A DNA stretch of 64,000 bases from Pseudomonas sp. DY-1 (lineage in GTDB: Bacteria > Pseudomonadota > Gammaproteobacteria > Pseudomonadales > Pseudomonadaceae). The stretch covers positions 1,674,001 through 1,738,000 of the forward strand of contig NZ_CP032616.1 in the NCBI RefSeq assembly GCF_003626975.1. The letters are read 5' to 3'. Every line of letters begins with the position of its first letter. Position 1 is the stretch's first letter. The notes beneath the pieces were generated by a model. The model saw only the letters and a list, made by a program, of their open reading frames with translations. It searched no databases and was not told the origin of the DNA. Shown here one piece after another: positions 1 through 8,630 of the stretch. A program made the translations under genes and the position numbers.

Positions 1-2064
1 GTCGGCCTGTCGCTCTACCAGACTCGCGCCAGCACCGAGCGGGTCAAGGATTCCAGCGGGCGCATGTTGGCCAAGGCGGCACGCCTCAATCTGCAGGCCC
101 AGGGCAAGGTCCAGGCCCTGCAGATCCAGCGCAGCTTCACCCGCACCCACGAATATGGCCTCGGCCTGGCGCGACACCTGCTTTACCTGCGCGAGCGTGC
201 CACCCGTGGCGAGATCAGCGCAGAAACGCTGCGCGCCGAACTGGTCGGTGAACTGCGCAAGGCCGTCGAGCAACGCCCCGAGCTGCTCGGCCTGTTCCTG
301 ATTTTCCAGCCCGATGCACTGGATGGTCGCGACGCCGAATTCCACGGCCGCAATGAGCTGGGCAGCAACGATGCCGGTCGCTTCGCGTTGTACTGGCTGC
401 AAGCGAAACCGGGCGAGCTGCAAGCCGTACCGGGCGATGAGAAACTGCTGGCGGATACCTCCCCCGGCCCCAGCGGCGCACCCTTCAACGCTTTCTTCAC
501 CTGCCCGCGCGACAGTGGGCAGCTGTGCTTGCTGGAGCCGTATTTCGACGAGTCCTCGGGCGCCCGCAAACTGGTCACCAGCATCGCTTTTCCGTTGCTG
601 GAGAACGGCAAGGTGCTGGCCGTGATCGGCCTCGACATCAGCCTCGACAGCCTGCAACAGGATGCAGCGGCCAGCAGTCGCGAGCTCTACGAGGGCAACG
701 GCCACATCAGCATCGTCAGCCCGTCGGGCGTGGTCGCCGGCCATAGCGAGGATGCAGGCCAACTCGGCAAGCGTCTGCAGGCAGTGCTGCCGGACCAGGC
801 CACCGAAGTCCTGGATTTCCTCGGCCGCAGCAAGCCCCACGCGTTCATCGACAAGGGGCAGATCAGCGTGCTCGAGCCCCTCTCCCCCATCGCCGGCGCC
901 AAGCCGTGGGGCGTGTTGCTGGGCGTGCCGCAGCGGGTGCTGCTGGCTCCCGCCGAAGCGCTGAAAGTGCAGATGGATGACGAGCGCCTGCAAAGCTCGG
1001 CGCTGGAGTTCATCCTCGGCTCAGTGGCAGCCCTGCTGGGGGTCGCCATGATCTGGCTGGCCGCCCGCGGCGTGACCCGCCCGCTGCTGCGCCTGGCTGG
1101 CATGCTGGAGGACATCGCTGAAGGTGAAGGTGACCTCACCCGCCGCCTGACCTACGCCCGGCGTGACGAATTGGGTCGCCTGGCGCTCGCCTTCAATCGC
1201 TTCCTCGACAAGCTGCAACCGGTGATCGCCAAGGTCCAGGGTTCGGTTCGCGACGCCCGCGACACCGCCGACCAGTCCGCACTTATCGCCCGCCAGACAA
1301 GCGAAGGCATGCAGCAGCAGTTCCGCGAGATCGACCAGGTGGCCACCGCCCTTCACGAGATGTCCGCCACGGCCAATGCATCGGCACAAAGCGCGGCCCA
1401 GGCCGCCGATGCCGCGCGCAACGCCGACCAGGCCAGCCGTGAGGGCCTGGAGGTGATCACCCGCACAACCAGCGCCATTCACGCCCAGGCGCGGGACATG
1501 AGCGAGGCCATGGCTCAGCTCCAGACGCTGGCCCAGAGCAGCGAGCAGATCGGCTCGGTGCTGGAGGTGATCCTCTCCATCGCCGGGCAGACCAACCTGC
1601 TCGCCTTGAATGCCGCCATCGAGGCGGCACGTGCCGGTGACGCCGGGCGCGGTTTCGCCGTGGTGGCCGATGAGGTGCGCAGCCTGGCGCGACGCACCCA
1701 GGACTCCGTGGAAGAGATCCGCCAGGTGATCGACAACCTGCAGAACGGCACCCGTGACGTAACCCAAGCGATGCAGGGCAGCCACGGCCTGGCCCAGGAG
1801 AACGTAAGCCAGGTGCAGCAGGCAGTGACCGCGTTGGAGCGCATCAGCGACGCCGTCAACCTGATCACCGAGATGAACCTGCAGATCGCCAGTGCCGCCG
1901 AAGAACAAAGCAGCGTCGCAGATGAGATCAATCGCAACGTCGAGGCCATCCGCGACGTGACCGAATCGCTGTCCGGCCAGGCCGAGCAGTCGGCCCAGGT
2001 CAGTCGCCAGCTCAACGAACTGGCCAACCATCAGCAGGGGCTGATGCAGCAGTTTCGCGCCTAG
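1..2064 (+). CDS. Methyl-accepting chemotaxis protein, 5' end outside window
   Basis: This is an inner-membrane chemoreceptor that would signal through CheA/CheW to the flagella or a related Che-like pathway. The reading frame is open from base 1, so the true start and first membrane helix lie upstream; the first internal ATG is at 64. A periplasmic Cache-like sensor region runs to about base 1000. A membrane helix (around LGSVAALLGVAMIWLAARG, bases 1015-1075) follows, then a HAMP linker and a long helical signalling domain. The hairpin-tip hallmark is visible around [20 protein letters not shown] (bases 1580-1640), followed by [12 protein letters not shown]. The ligand cannot be told from sequence. 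The next gene is 180 bases away, so there is no clear operon partner. Confidence 0.95.
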   Translation, partial: VGLSLYQTRASTERVKDSSGRMLAKAARLNLQAQGKVQALQIQRSFTRTHEYGLGLARHLLYLRERATRGEISAETLRAELVGELRKAVEQRPELLGLFLIFQPDALDGRDAEFHGRNELGSNDAGRFALYWLQAKPGELQAVPGDEKLLADTSPGPSGAPFNAFFTCPRDSGQLCLLEPYFDESSGARKLVTSIAFPLLENGKVLAVIGLDISLDSLQQDAAASSRELYEGNGHISIVSPSGVVAGHSEDAGQLGKRLQAVLPDQATEVLDFLGRSKPHAFIDKGQISVLEPLSPIAGAKPWGVLLGVPQRVLLAPAEALKVQMDDERLQSSALEFILGSVAALLGVAMIWLAARGVTRPLLRLAGMLEDIAEGEGDLTRRLTYARRDELGRLALAFNRFLDKLQPVIAKVQGSVRDARDTADQSALIARQTSEGMQQQFREIDQVATALHEMSATANASAQSAAQAADAARNADQASREGLEVITRTTSAIHAQARDMSEAMAQLQTLAQSSEQIGSVLEVILSIAGQTNLLALNAAIEAARAGDAGRGFAVVADEVRSLARRTQDSVEEIRQVIDNLQNGTRDVTQAMQGSHGLAQENVSQVQQAVTALERISDAVNLITEMNLQIASAAEEQSSVADEINRNVEAIRDVTESLSGQAEQSAQVSRQLNELANHQQGLMQQFRA

Positions 2065-2244
2065 GGGTCCACAAGACTCAGGAGCGTCATCAGGCGGCTT
2101 CGCCGCCACTCCCCGTCGCCACCGGCCTGAAGGGTTACCCGCCCCGACTGGTCGGTGGCTCCTGTCACAACTTCTGCGCGGGTGTGACCGCGCCATAGCC
2201 GGGCCGCGTCATGGAAGAAAACCTCCCTGCACGCAGAAGTCTCC

Positions 2245-3474
2245 ATGCACCCACTTCGCAAAGCCCTGCATAACGAGTTGCACTCGCGGCCGTCGATCTA
2301 TTTTCGTGATCCGGCCAACGTCTATCACTTCGCCTTCGCCGACGCCGAGGACGTCTGCGACGCCCTGGTCGAGCACCTGAACCAGACTGCCGATGCTTCA
2401 CTGGCCACCAATGGCTCCCAGGGTCTGCTGCGACTGGGCGAAGACACCCTGAAATGGGAACGCCATACCGAGTTCTTCACCCTCACCCTGGTGGTGCCAC
2501 GCAAGGCGGGCGACGACTTCTGGCCGCCCCTGCCGGCAGCGCTGGAGAGCCTGGTGGCCGACTACCGCCATCTGCTGATCAACGCCGACCAGGTGCTGGT
2601 GGAGTCGGAGACGAACTGGACGGGCGACACCTCCGCCTATGGGTTCAAGGACCCATCAGGCTCCACCCTGGGCGGCGGCGATGCCATCGCCTGGTCGGAC
2701 TTCCGCCTGAGCGAAGACGGCGTGAACCGCATCCTGCTGGTCAACCGCCGGCTCAACGCCTATCGCCTGGGCCGGATGATCCGCCGCCTGCTGGAAATCG
2801 AGACCTACCGAATGATGGCTTCGCTCACCCTGCCGGTGGCCCAGGCGGTGAGCGGGCAGTTGAAAGAATACGACAAGGAACTGGCCAGGCTTTCCGACCG
2901 TAACGCCGAGAGCAAGGGCAGCGCCAAGGAGCTGTCGACGGATATTGCCGCCCTCTCCGCCCGTATCGTGCGCAGCACCGCCCGGACCCGCCAGCGCTTC
3001 AGCGCCACGGAGGCCTACGCGCAGATCGTCTTCGAGCGCATCAACGAGCTCCGTGAATCCCATATCGATGATTGCCAGCGCCTGGGGGTGTTCATCGAAC
3101 GACGCTTCCGCCCCACCGTGCGCTACTGCGCCGCCACCGACCAGCGCCTGGTACGCCTGGGCCAGAGCGTGGCCAACCTCGGCGACCTGCTGCAGGCACG
3201 CGTCCAGGTGGAAGTGGAAGAACAGAACTCGGAGATCCTGCGCAGCCTGAACGCCCGCGCCGATACCCAGATCAAGATCCAGAAAGCGGTGGAAGGCCTG
3301 TCGATCATCGCCATCAGCTACTACCTGCTGAGCCTGTTCAAGCTGTTCTACGGCGGCTTGCACACGCTCGGCCTGGATATGTCACCGAAGGCGGCGATCC
3401 TTGTGATGACACCGGTCGTGGCGTTGATACTCGGCGTGATAGTCCTGCGGATCAGGAAGGCGAAGGGGCATTGA
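2245..3474 (+). CDS. DUF3422 family membrane protein
   Basis: The protein has 409 residues and opens with the family signature HPLRKALHNELHSRPS. The central part is helical and charged, with a likely coiled coil around residues 210-260 and 300-350. The C-terminus carries two hydrophobic segments, about residues 352-372 and 384-403, ending in a basic tail, which suggests an inner-membrane protein with a large cytoplasmic domain. The family has no established function that I know of. ATG at 2245 immediately precedes the conserved N-terminal motif. A strong ribosome binding site is not obvious. It stands alone, with a REP-like palindrome just downstream. Confidence 0.88.
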   Translation: MHPLRKALHNELHSRPSIYFRDPANVYHFAFADAEDVCDALVEHLNQTADASLATNGSQGLLRLGEDTLKWERHTEFFTLTLVVPRKAGDDFWPPLPAALESLVADYRHLLINADQVLVESETNWTGDTSAYGFKDPSGSTLGGGDAIAWSDFRLSEDGVNRILLVNRRLNAYRLGRMIRRLLEIETYRMMASLTLPVAQAVSGQLKEYDKELARLSDRNAESKGSAKELSTDIAALSARIVRSTARTRQRFSATEAYAQIVFERINELRESHIDDCQRLGVFIERRFRPTVRYCAATDQRLVRLGQSVANLGDLLQARVQVEVEEQNSEILRSLNARADTQIKIQKAVEGLSIIAISYYLLSLFKLFYGGLHTLGLDMSPKAAILVMTPVVALILGVIVLRIRKAKGH

Positions 3475-3502
3475 CCCCGTTGACGAAGGTCACCGCAGAG
3501 CT

Positions 3503-3598
3503 GTAGGGGCGATTTCAATCGCCAAGGGTGGCGAAGCTGCCCCCTGCAAGTCCGATGAGCAGACCTGCGGCCTGCTTGGCGAATGAATTCGTCCCTAC
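3503..3598. repeat. REP-like palindromic element, copy 1
   Basis: This is about 96 bases with outer inverted arms: it begins GTAGGGGCGATTTCAATCGCC and ends GGCGAATGAATTCGTCCCTAC. The same layout recurs at 7579-7671 and 8511-8605, with a half copy at 20919-20941. Such extragenic palindromes are common in Pseudomonas. The element lies between convergent transcription from the DUF3422 gene and prrF. Confidence 0.75.
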
Positions 3599-3722
3599 AA
3601 ATGTGTACCGACGCCTCGGTACATCCACCAGCGGACCTCGGAACGGGCACCTGTGGTGGATCGGTGAAGCGTGATCCACCCACACATCAAGGCCGATTTC
3701 GGCGGCCGCAGAAATCGCAGTC

Positions 3723-3750
3723 AAAAAAAGACCCGGCAAATTGCCGGGTC
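3723..3750 (-). terminator. Rho-independent terminator of prrF
   Basis: A GC-rich stem GACCCGGCA/TGCCGGGTC (3730-3750) with a short AT loop is followed on the minus strand by seven T residues (3729-3723). Confidence 0.92.
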
Positions 3751-3836
3751 AATAACCGTGATTAGCCTGATGAGGAGATAATCTGATGAGTCCGAAACTG
3801 GGCTTGTCAGCTTATCCAGCTGGCCGCGAGGCCAGT
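3723..3836 (-). ncRNA. prrF: PrrF-type iron-responsive small RNA
   Basis: Reading the minus strand, a transcript from about 3836 to 3723 would be about 114 nt, matching the size known for PrrF1/PrrF2 (about 116 nt). It contains the core CTCATCAGATTATCTCCTC followed by ATCAGGCTAATCACGG, which I recognise as the conserved PrrF target-pairing region. It ends in a Rho-independent terminator (GACCCGGCAA/TTGCCGGGTC then seven T). Its promoter overlaps a Fur box. PrrF is made under iron starvation, when Fur-Fe releases the promoter. With Hfq it represses mRNAs for iron-using proteins such as sodB and TCA enzymes. Only one copy is in the window; P. aeruginosa has two in tandem, while other pseudomonads keep them apart. 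Confidence 0.93.
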
Positions 3837-3843
3837 GGTTGCA

Positions 3844-3871
3844 ATAATAATGATTCTCATTTTTCAGTCAA
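3844..3871 (-). promoter_or_regulatory. prrF promoter with embedded Fur box
   Basis: On the minus strand there is a -35 TTGACT (3871-3866), a 16-base spacer and a -10 TATTAT (3849-3844), which puts initiation at about 3837. The segment 3846-3864 matches the 19-base Fur consensus at 14 positions by eye (plus-strand form AATAATGATTCTCATTTTT). Fur bound there would cover the spacer and -10, giving classical iron repression. Confidence 0.88.
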
Positions 3872-3938
3872 GCGATAGTCGCTACCGAATGTGAATTACT
3901 TCTATTTGACGACAAGCGGCCTCCGCTCCCCTTTCTGC

Positions 3939-4649
3939 TCACTCCAGATCCAGGCCTGCCTCGGCCAGCGTTCGGCGATAGCAATCACGCAGTGAATCCA
4001 GGTGGCTCCATACCTGCCCCGCGCACTCGTCCAGGGCGATATGGCTTCCGGCGCGGCAGCGATTTTCCAGCTCGCAGCCCTGATAGAAGGCATTCACCAC
4101 CTCGACCATGGGCTCGCGCTGGTTTTCCATAAGCACCGCGGCGTGCGCCAATACCACATGACGACCATCGTCGCGCCGGCGTCGCCAGCGCTGGGCGGTG
4201 CCGACCAGCTTGCGCGATTCCAGGGTGACGTTGTAACGGCCGTCACAGAAAGCGCCATCCACCTCACCCAGCCCGCCTTCGAGTCCCATGCCGGCCAGCC
4301 AGTCGAGCATCGGCTGGCAGAGCCGCAGGTAGGCGTTCTCGATCCTGGTCAGCTCGCTCTCACGGGGTGGCAAGGCATAGACAAGCGCCACATTGAGCAC
4401 CGCCGGTGATTGCGGCACGGGCTCGCCACCGCTGTCGCGCAACGCGACCGGCCAGCCCAGCGCCTGGCAATCAGCCCCGGCGGCGGCGAATCCGGCCAGT
4501 CGGCTCATGCGCTGCGGCATCACCAACGCTGCCTCCCGTGGTCGCCACAGGAGCAACCCGCATTCCCCTTCCCCGTGCTGGATGCGTTCCAGCAGCCGGC
4601 GTTCCTCGTCCAACCCTTCGGCTACCGCGTAGCGTGGAACCTGGTGCAT
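3939..4649 (-). CDS. Lipoate-protein ligase A/B-fold protein
   Basis: A protein of 236 residues with the biotin/lipoate A/B ligase fold. Visible marks are the substrate-loop motif RDSGGEPVPQ (residues 71-80) and the segment GRYNVTLESRKLVGTAQRWR with the expected substrate-binding lysine at about residue 147. Members transfer lipoate or octanoate to carrier domains; this short form without a C-terminal accessory domain could be an octanoyltransferase, an amidotransferase or a ligase, and sequence alone does not decide. I chose ATG at 4649 because GGGAGGAG lies just before it; an upstream TTG at 4688 is less likely. The prrF gene lies downstream on the same strand but has its own promoter. Confidence 0.82.
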   Translation of the reverse strand: MHQVPRYAVAEGLDEERRLLERIQHGEGECGLLLWRPREAALVMPQRMSRLAGFAAAGADCQALGWPVALRDSGGEPVPQSPAVLNVALVYALPPRESELTRIENAYLRLCQPMLDWLAGMGLEGGLGEVDGAFCDGRYNVTLESRKLVGTAQRWRRRRDDGRHVVLAHAAVLMENQREPMVEVVNAFYQGCELENRCRAGSHIALDECAGQVWSHLDSLRDCYRRTLAEAGLDLE

Positions 4650-4971
4650 CTCTCCTCCCACAAGTGTCAACTTTCCACCAGCAACCAAGCGCCAAGGCTT
4701 TGCCGCTCTAAGTCACTAATACATTTGTACTTTTATACCGTTCGTATCCGTACTTCAGCCGCCAGTCCGCCAGAGACGGTTTTCACCCAGATGAATGATG
4801 GCACCGCGGAATTGCCTCCTCTAAGTTTGTTTCAACCTGTTTCATAAGCGCGATACAAGCTTCGACCGGCAATCACTACAGAGCCAACAAGGCCGACCGG
4901 TACGAGGTGCTTCTGAGGCGGACAGAGCGATCGAAAGTTCACCGTCAATCAAGCTGTGGAGGACCGCAGCC
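4650..4971. other. Divergent intergenic region, 322 bases
   Basis: This gap separates the lipoate-ligase-like gene (minus) from the multicopper oxidase (plus) and must hold both promoters. It is more AT-rich than its surroundings at 4710-4760. I see no coding frame, no strong -35/-10 pair and no clear operator. The ribosome binding site GGAGG at about 4958 serves the oxidase. Confidence 0.5.
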
Positions 4972-6846
4972 GTGAATATCTCTCGCTTGCTGTTCAGGGG
5001 CACTCCGCTTGTCGCCAGCAATGTCACAGGTGACAGCAACCAACAACCACTCGCCAACACCAACCGCCGTTCATTCCTCAAATGGTCCGCAGCCGCCAGC
5101 GCCCTGCCCTTGCTCCTCACCGAACGTGACAGTCACGCCAAGGACAGCGACACCTCCGATGTCGCCAGCCCGAAAACCACTCCGTGGAAGGAATTCCTGC
5201 CCAACCAGATGAGTCCGCTGAACCCGGTCAGCGTGCTGCATGGAGCGGACGGCGTGCAGGTGGTTCCGCCTTCCGTCACCGCCGACGCCGAGCACGGGGA
5301 ATGTGGCCGCAAACCACACCAGCGCTATGACCAACTGGGCATCGATCCGACGATGTATGAAATCAACGTGGTGGAGCGCCCGTGGAAGGCGCACCCGGAC
5401 CTGCCGGAAACCAAGGTCTGGAGCTACCGCGCCGCCGACTCCACCCCGGATAGCTTCAGCCCGATCATCTTCGCCCGCTATGGTCAGCCGGTACTCTGCC
5501 GCTTCCACTGCAAGTTGCCCAAGGACCATGTCGGCGTCGGCGTCCCGTACATCTCGGTGCACCTGCACAATCTGCACTGCCCTTCGGAAAGTGACGGTTT
5601 TCCCGGTGATTTCTTCAGTGCCCAGAAGCAGGGCCTGACCATGGACTTCAAGGGCGAGTACAAGGACCACTTCTACCCCAACGTATACGCCGGCCTGGAC
5701 GAGATGCAGAACGGCATCGGCGACTACCGCGAAGCGCTCGGCACGTTGTGGTTCCACGACCACACCTGGCAAGCCACCTCGCAGAACGTGGTGCGCGGGA
5801 TGTTCGGCTTCTACGTCATCTTCGACCACCTGGACTCCGGCAACGAGAAAGACCCGAGCCCGGAAGCGCTGCGCCTGCCCAGCTATCCGTACGACTACAT
5901 GCTGAGCTTCAACGACATGCGCTTCGATTCGAAGGGTCAGCTCGTCTTCGACCGTTTCAGTCCGGACGGCACGCTGGGCGACAAGATCCTGGTCAACGGC
6001 AAGATCGAGCCAGTGCTGCGCGTCGCGCGGCGCAAGTACCGACTGCGCCTGCTCAACGCCGGCCCGTCGCGCTTCTACGAGTTCTACCTGAACGACAGCA
6101 AGGGCAAGGCGCAGACCTTCACCTACATCGCCAATGACGGCAACCTGCTGCCCGCGCCCATCCGCAACATGGGCAAGGTTCATCTGGGCGTCGCTGAGCG
6201 CGCGGACCTGGTGGTGGATTTCTCCAAGTACCCCGTCGGCACCGAGCTGTTCCTTACCAACCGCCTGATCCAGGACACCACCAAGGGACCGGACAAGGTA
6301 GACGGTTCCGGCACCAAGGTGCTCAAGCTGCTGGTGGACCGTGACCCGCCGGAGCAGGACCTGAGCCAGGTGCCTGATGTCCTGCGGCCGCTACGCCCAC
6401 TGTGCGACGAGGAAATCGAACGGGCCAAGGTGCGCCGCTGGGTGTTCGACCGCAAGGGCGGCGAATGGGCGGTCAATGGCAAGCCGGAGAATATCCTCGA
6501 CACCAGCGCCAAGATCGACAAGGGCGAGTGCGAGATCTGGGAGCTGGTCAACGAAAGTGGCGGCTGGCAGCACCCGGTGCATATTCACTTCGAGGAAGGT
6601 CGCATCCTCAGCAAGACGGTCAACGGTGTGCCGGTGGCCATTCCGGAACACGAGCGAGGACGCAAGGACGTCTATGTGCTCGGCAAGAACGAGGCGGTTC
6701 GGGTGTTCCTGCGCTTCCGCGACTTCACCGGCAAGTACGTCATGCACTGCCACAACGTGATCCACGAGGACCACGGCATGATGATGCGCTGGGACATCGA
6801 GGACGACACGCCGCCCGAACCGCCAGCCGGGTGCAACGTCAGCTGA
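4972..6846 (+). CDS. Tat-exported multicopper oxidase
   Basis: A protein of 624 residues that should couple one-electron oxidation of a substrate to reduction of O2 to water in the periplasm or at the surface. The N-terminus has a twin-arginine signal, NRRSFLKWSAA at about residues 31-41, followed by a hydrophobic stretch. Copper ligands are visible: HLHNLHC (197-203), WFHDH (260-264), HPVHIHF (534-540) and HCHNVIHEDHGMM (592-604), which supplies the type 1 and trinuclear sites including the axial Met. The fold resembles CotA/bilirubin-oxidase-like enzymes more than CopA, as there is no Met-rich region. GTG at 4972 follows GGAGG. The SCO gene starts 37 bases downstream, so the two are probably one operon. 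The substrate (metal, phenol or other) is unknown. Confidence 0.9.
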   Translation: MNISRLLFRGTPLVASNVTGDSNQQPLANTNRRSFLKWSAAASALPLLLTERDSHAKDSDTSDVASPKTTPWKEFLPNQMSPLNPVSVLHGADGVQVVPPSVTADAEHGECGRKPHQRYDQLGIDPTMYEINVVERPWKAHPDLPETKVWSYRAADSTPDSFSPIIFARYGQPVLCRFHCKLPKDHVGVGVPYISVHLHNLHCPSESDGFPGDFFSAQKQGLTMDFKGEYKDHFYPNVYAGLDEMQNGIGDYREALGTLWFHDHTWQATSQNVVRGMFGFYVIFDHLDSGNEKDPSPEALRLPSYPYDYMLSFNDMRFDSKGQLVFDRFSPDGTLGDKILVNGKIEPVLRVARRKYRLRLLNAGPSRFYEFYLNDSKGKAQTFTYIANDGNLLPAPIRNMGKVHLGVAERADLVVDFSKYPVGTELFLTNRLIQDTTKGPDKVDGSGTKVLKLLVDRDPPEQDLSQVPDVLRPLRPLCDEEIERAKVRRWVFDRKGGEWAVNGKPENILDTSAKIDKGECEIWELVNESGGWQHPVHIHFEEGRILSKTVNGVPVAIPEHERGRKDVYVLGKNEAVRVFLRFRDFTGKYVMHCHNVIHEDHGMMMRWDIEDDTPPEPPAGCNVS

Positions 6847-6883
6847 GCCATAGCCAACCCTTGATCGTTACTGGAGATGCCAG

Positions 6884-7552
6884 ATGAACACTCGCAGAAA
6901 TCTGCTGTTCGGCGCCGGTGTGGCTGCCACAGGCCTGGCCGCGCTGGGCGCCGGCCTGGTAGATCGCAACTGGGCCGCCCCGGAACCCGAGTACGCCGAG
7001 GGCGACAGCTTCGGCGCCCGCTACTTCCCTAACCTCACCCTCTACACCCACCTCGGTAAGCGCGTGAAGCTCTATGACGATCTCATGCGCGACAAGGTGG
7101 TGACCTTCAACATGATGTACACGATGTGCGGCGGCCTCTGCCCCACCATGACCGCCAACCTGCGCGGCACCCAGAAGCTCCTGGGCGACCGGGCCGGGAA
7201 GAATGTCTTCATGTACTCCATCACCCTGCAGCCGGAGCTGGATACGCCGGAGATCCTCAGGGAATACGCCGAGTCCCACCATGTCGGTCCGGGCTGGCTA
7301 TTCCTCACCGGCGACCCGGCGGACCTGGAGAAGCTGCGCCGCAAGCTCGGCTTCTTCGACCCGGACCCGGTAGTCGATGCCGACCGCACCACCCATATCC
7401 GCATGGTGCGCATCGGCAACGACCGCTTCGATCAATGGACCATGGCCTCGGCCCGCTCACAGCCTGAGCAGTTGGTGGCGGCGATCAACATGGTGGACCG
7501 GTCGGTGGATTTCACCTCGCACAATGGGAAGGATGCGAGCCTGCCGGCTTGA
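6884..7552 (+). CDS. SCO1/SenC/PrrC family copper chaperone
   Basis: A thioredoxin-fold protein of 222 residues. The copper-binding motif is CGGLC (within MYTMCGGLCPTM, about residues 85-90) and the distal histidine is in DRTTHIRM (about 169). The N-terminus TRRNLLFGAGVAATG looks like a Tat or Tat-like signal or anchor. SCO proteins deliver copper to the CuA site of cytochrome oxidase or act as thiol reductants. Next to a multicopper oxidase and apart from any cox genes, this one may instead serve copper loading of that oxidase; this is inference from context. Start ATG at 6884 follows a GGAG site. Confidence 0.88.
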   Translation: MNTRRNLLFGAGVAATGLAALGAGLVDRNWAAPEPEYAEGDSFGARYFPNLTLYTHLGKRVKLYDDLMRDKVVTFNMMYTMCGGLCPTMTANLRGTQKLLGDRAGKNVFMYSITLQPELDTPEILREYAESHHVGPGWLFLTGDPADLEKLRRKLGFFDPDPVVDADRTTHIRMVRIGNDRFDQWTMASARSQPEQLVAAINMVDRSVDFTSHNGKDASLPA

Positions 7553-7578
7553 GGCCCGGGCCGGCCGAGGATTGACTT

Positions 7579-7671
7579 GTGGGAGCGATTTCAATCGCGA
7601 TGCAGTACGCAGTACTGCCGGGAATACCAGGGCGGCTAAACCGCCCTATTCGCGAATGAATTCGCTCCCAC
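7579..7671. repeat. REP-like palindromic element, copy 2
   Basis: The arms read GTGGGAGCGATTTCAATCGC on the left and GCGAATGAATTCGCTCCCAC on the right, with an unrelated centre. It is the same architecture as 3503-3598 and sits directly after the SCO gene and before the stop of the methyltransferase gene. Confidence 0.75.
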
Positions 7672-7692
7672 AGGCGAGTAGCCGTGCACCGC

Positions 7693-8442
7693 TCAGCTCA
7701 CCCGCCCCAGATTCACCACCAATGGCCAGCTCACCCGGCGGGTGCTCGCCGGGTCGCCCCAGGCCTGCGTGAATCGTTCGCGTAGCGGGTCGAGCGGGTT
7801 GTTGCCGTGGGCGTTCTGGTAGGTCGCCAGGGCCGACCAGCTTTCCAGGTAGCCCAGAAGCCGCGCCAGGTCCCATTGGGCATCCAGGTTGAAGGGCGGT
7901 ACCTCGATGCGCTCGAAAGGGAACGGCAGGGTGCGATAACCCTGCTCCACGTGCTTGCGCTCCTCGGCCCAGTAACTGCCGAGGATGTCGCTGTAGAAGT
8001 GACTGACCAGCGCATCCACTTCGGGCGTGATCGTCGTGAGGTTGTAGGAAATCACCGCAAGCAACCCGCCCGGCCGGCTGACCCTGCGGACTTCGGCATA
8101 GAAGCGTTCCAGGTCGAACCAGTGCAGCGCTTGCGCCACCAGGGTCAGGGAAACGCTGGCGTTGGCCAGCGAAGTCTGCTCCGCCGGCTCGCAGCGGTAG
8201 TCGATATTGGCGGCCTGCTCGGCCTTGGTCAGTTGCTGCGCGCTCACATCGGTTCCCACAACCCGCTGAAAATGCCGCGCAAGGTCGACGGTCGCCTGAC
8301 CGGAACCGCAGCCGCAATCCCAAGCCAGGGAAAGGTCCGGTGCCTGCTGGCTGAGCCAAGCGATCAGCGCGGGGTCGTAGGTGGGGCGACTGGCGCGGTA
8401 AGCGTCGGAATTTCTGGTGAAGAGTGCGCTTGTGTCGGACAT
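7693..8442 (-). CDS. Class I SAM-dependent methyltransferase
   Basis: A protein of 249 residues of the UbiE/Methyltransf_11 type. Motif I is WDCGCGSGQA (41-50), followed by the acidic residue of motif II in VVGTDVSAQQL, then QALHWFDLERFY and a post-motif RPGGLLAVISYN. The substrate is unknown; the N-terminal FTRNSDAYRASRPTYDP pattern is typical of small-molecule methyltransferases related to yeast Tmt1/TAM. ATG at 8442 starts at the conserved N-terminus, although the open frame extends further upstream. The gene is bracketed by two REP-like palindromes and has no operon partner. Confidence 0.88.
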   Translation of the reverse strand: MSDTSALFTRNSDAYRASRPTYDPALIAWLSQQAPDLSLAWDCGCGSGQATVDLARHFQRVVGTDVSAQQLTKAEQAANIDYRCEPAEQTSLANASVSLTLVAQALHWFDLERFYAEVRRVSRPGGLLAVISYNLTTITPEVDALVSHFYSDILGSYWAEERKHVEQGYRTLPFPFERIEVPPFNLDAQWDLARLLGYLESWSALATYQNAHGNNPLDPLRERFTQAWGDPASTRRVSWPLVVNLGRVS

Positions 8443-8510
8443 GGCAGGAAATCCGCTTCGGGTCGCAGGGATTGCCAGCATAGCGCGGGTGGAGCCGTGA
8501 GGCTGGCGTT

Positions 8511-8605
8511 GTAGGGGTGAACTCATTGGCCAAGGGCAACGCAGTTGCCCCCGAGACTCCACTCGGCAGACCTTCGGCCTGCTTGGCGATTGAAATCGCC
8601 CCTAC
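8511..8605. repeat. REP-like palindromic element, copy 3
   Basis: It begins GTAGGGGTGAACTCATTGGCC and ends GGCGATTGAAATCGCCCCTAC. The left arm is more diverged than in the other copies. It lies between the start of the methyltransferase and the end of the MalM-like gene, so it may end transcripts of the upstream five-gene operon. Confidence 0.7.
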
Positions 8606-8630
8606 AGAGGGAGAGGGGGCAGTGCGTGCC

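Noticed and set aside
3939..4688. Upstream TTG start at 4688 for the lipoate-ligase-like protein
   Set aside because: The ATG at 4649 has a strong GGGAGGAG upstream, while TTG would place that site inside the coding region.
4972..6846. Assignment of the multicopper oxidase as a manganese oxidase or as CopA
   Set aside because: The copper sites are shared by all families; there is no Met-rich segment, no CopB neighbour and no Mn oxidase accessory gene. Only the general call is safe.
3503..8605. Palindromes at 3503, 7579 and 8511 as insertion sequence ends
   Set aside because: No transposase or target duplication was seen between them. The genes in between are ordinary metabolic genes, so REP-like elements fit better.
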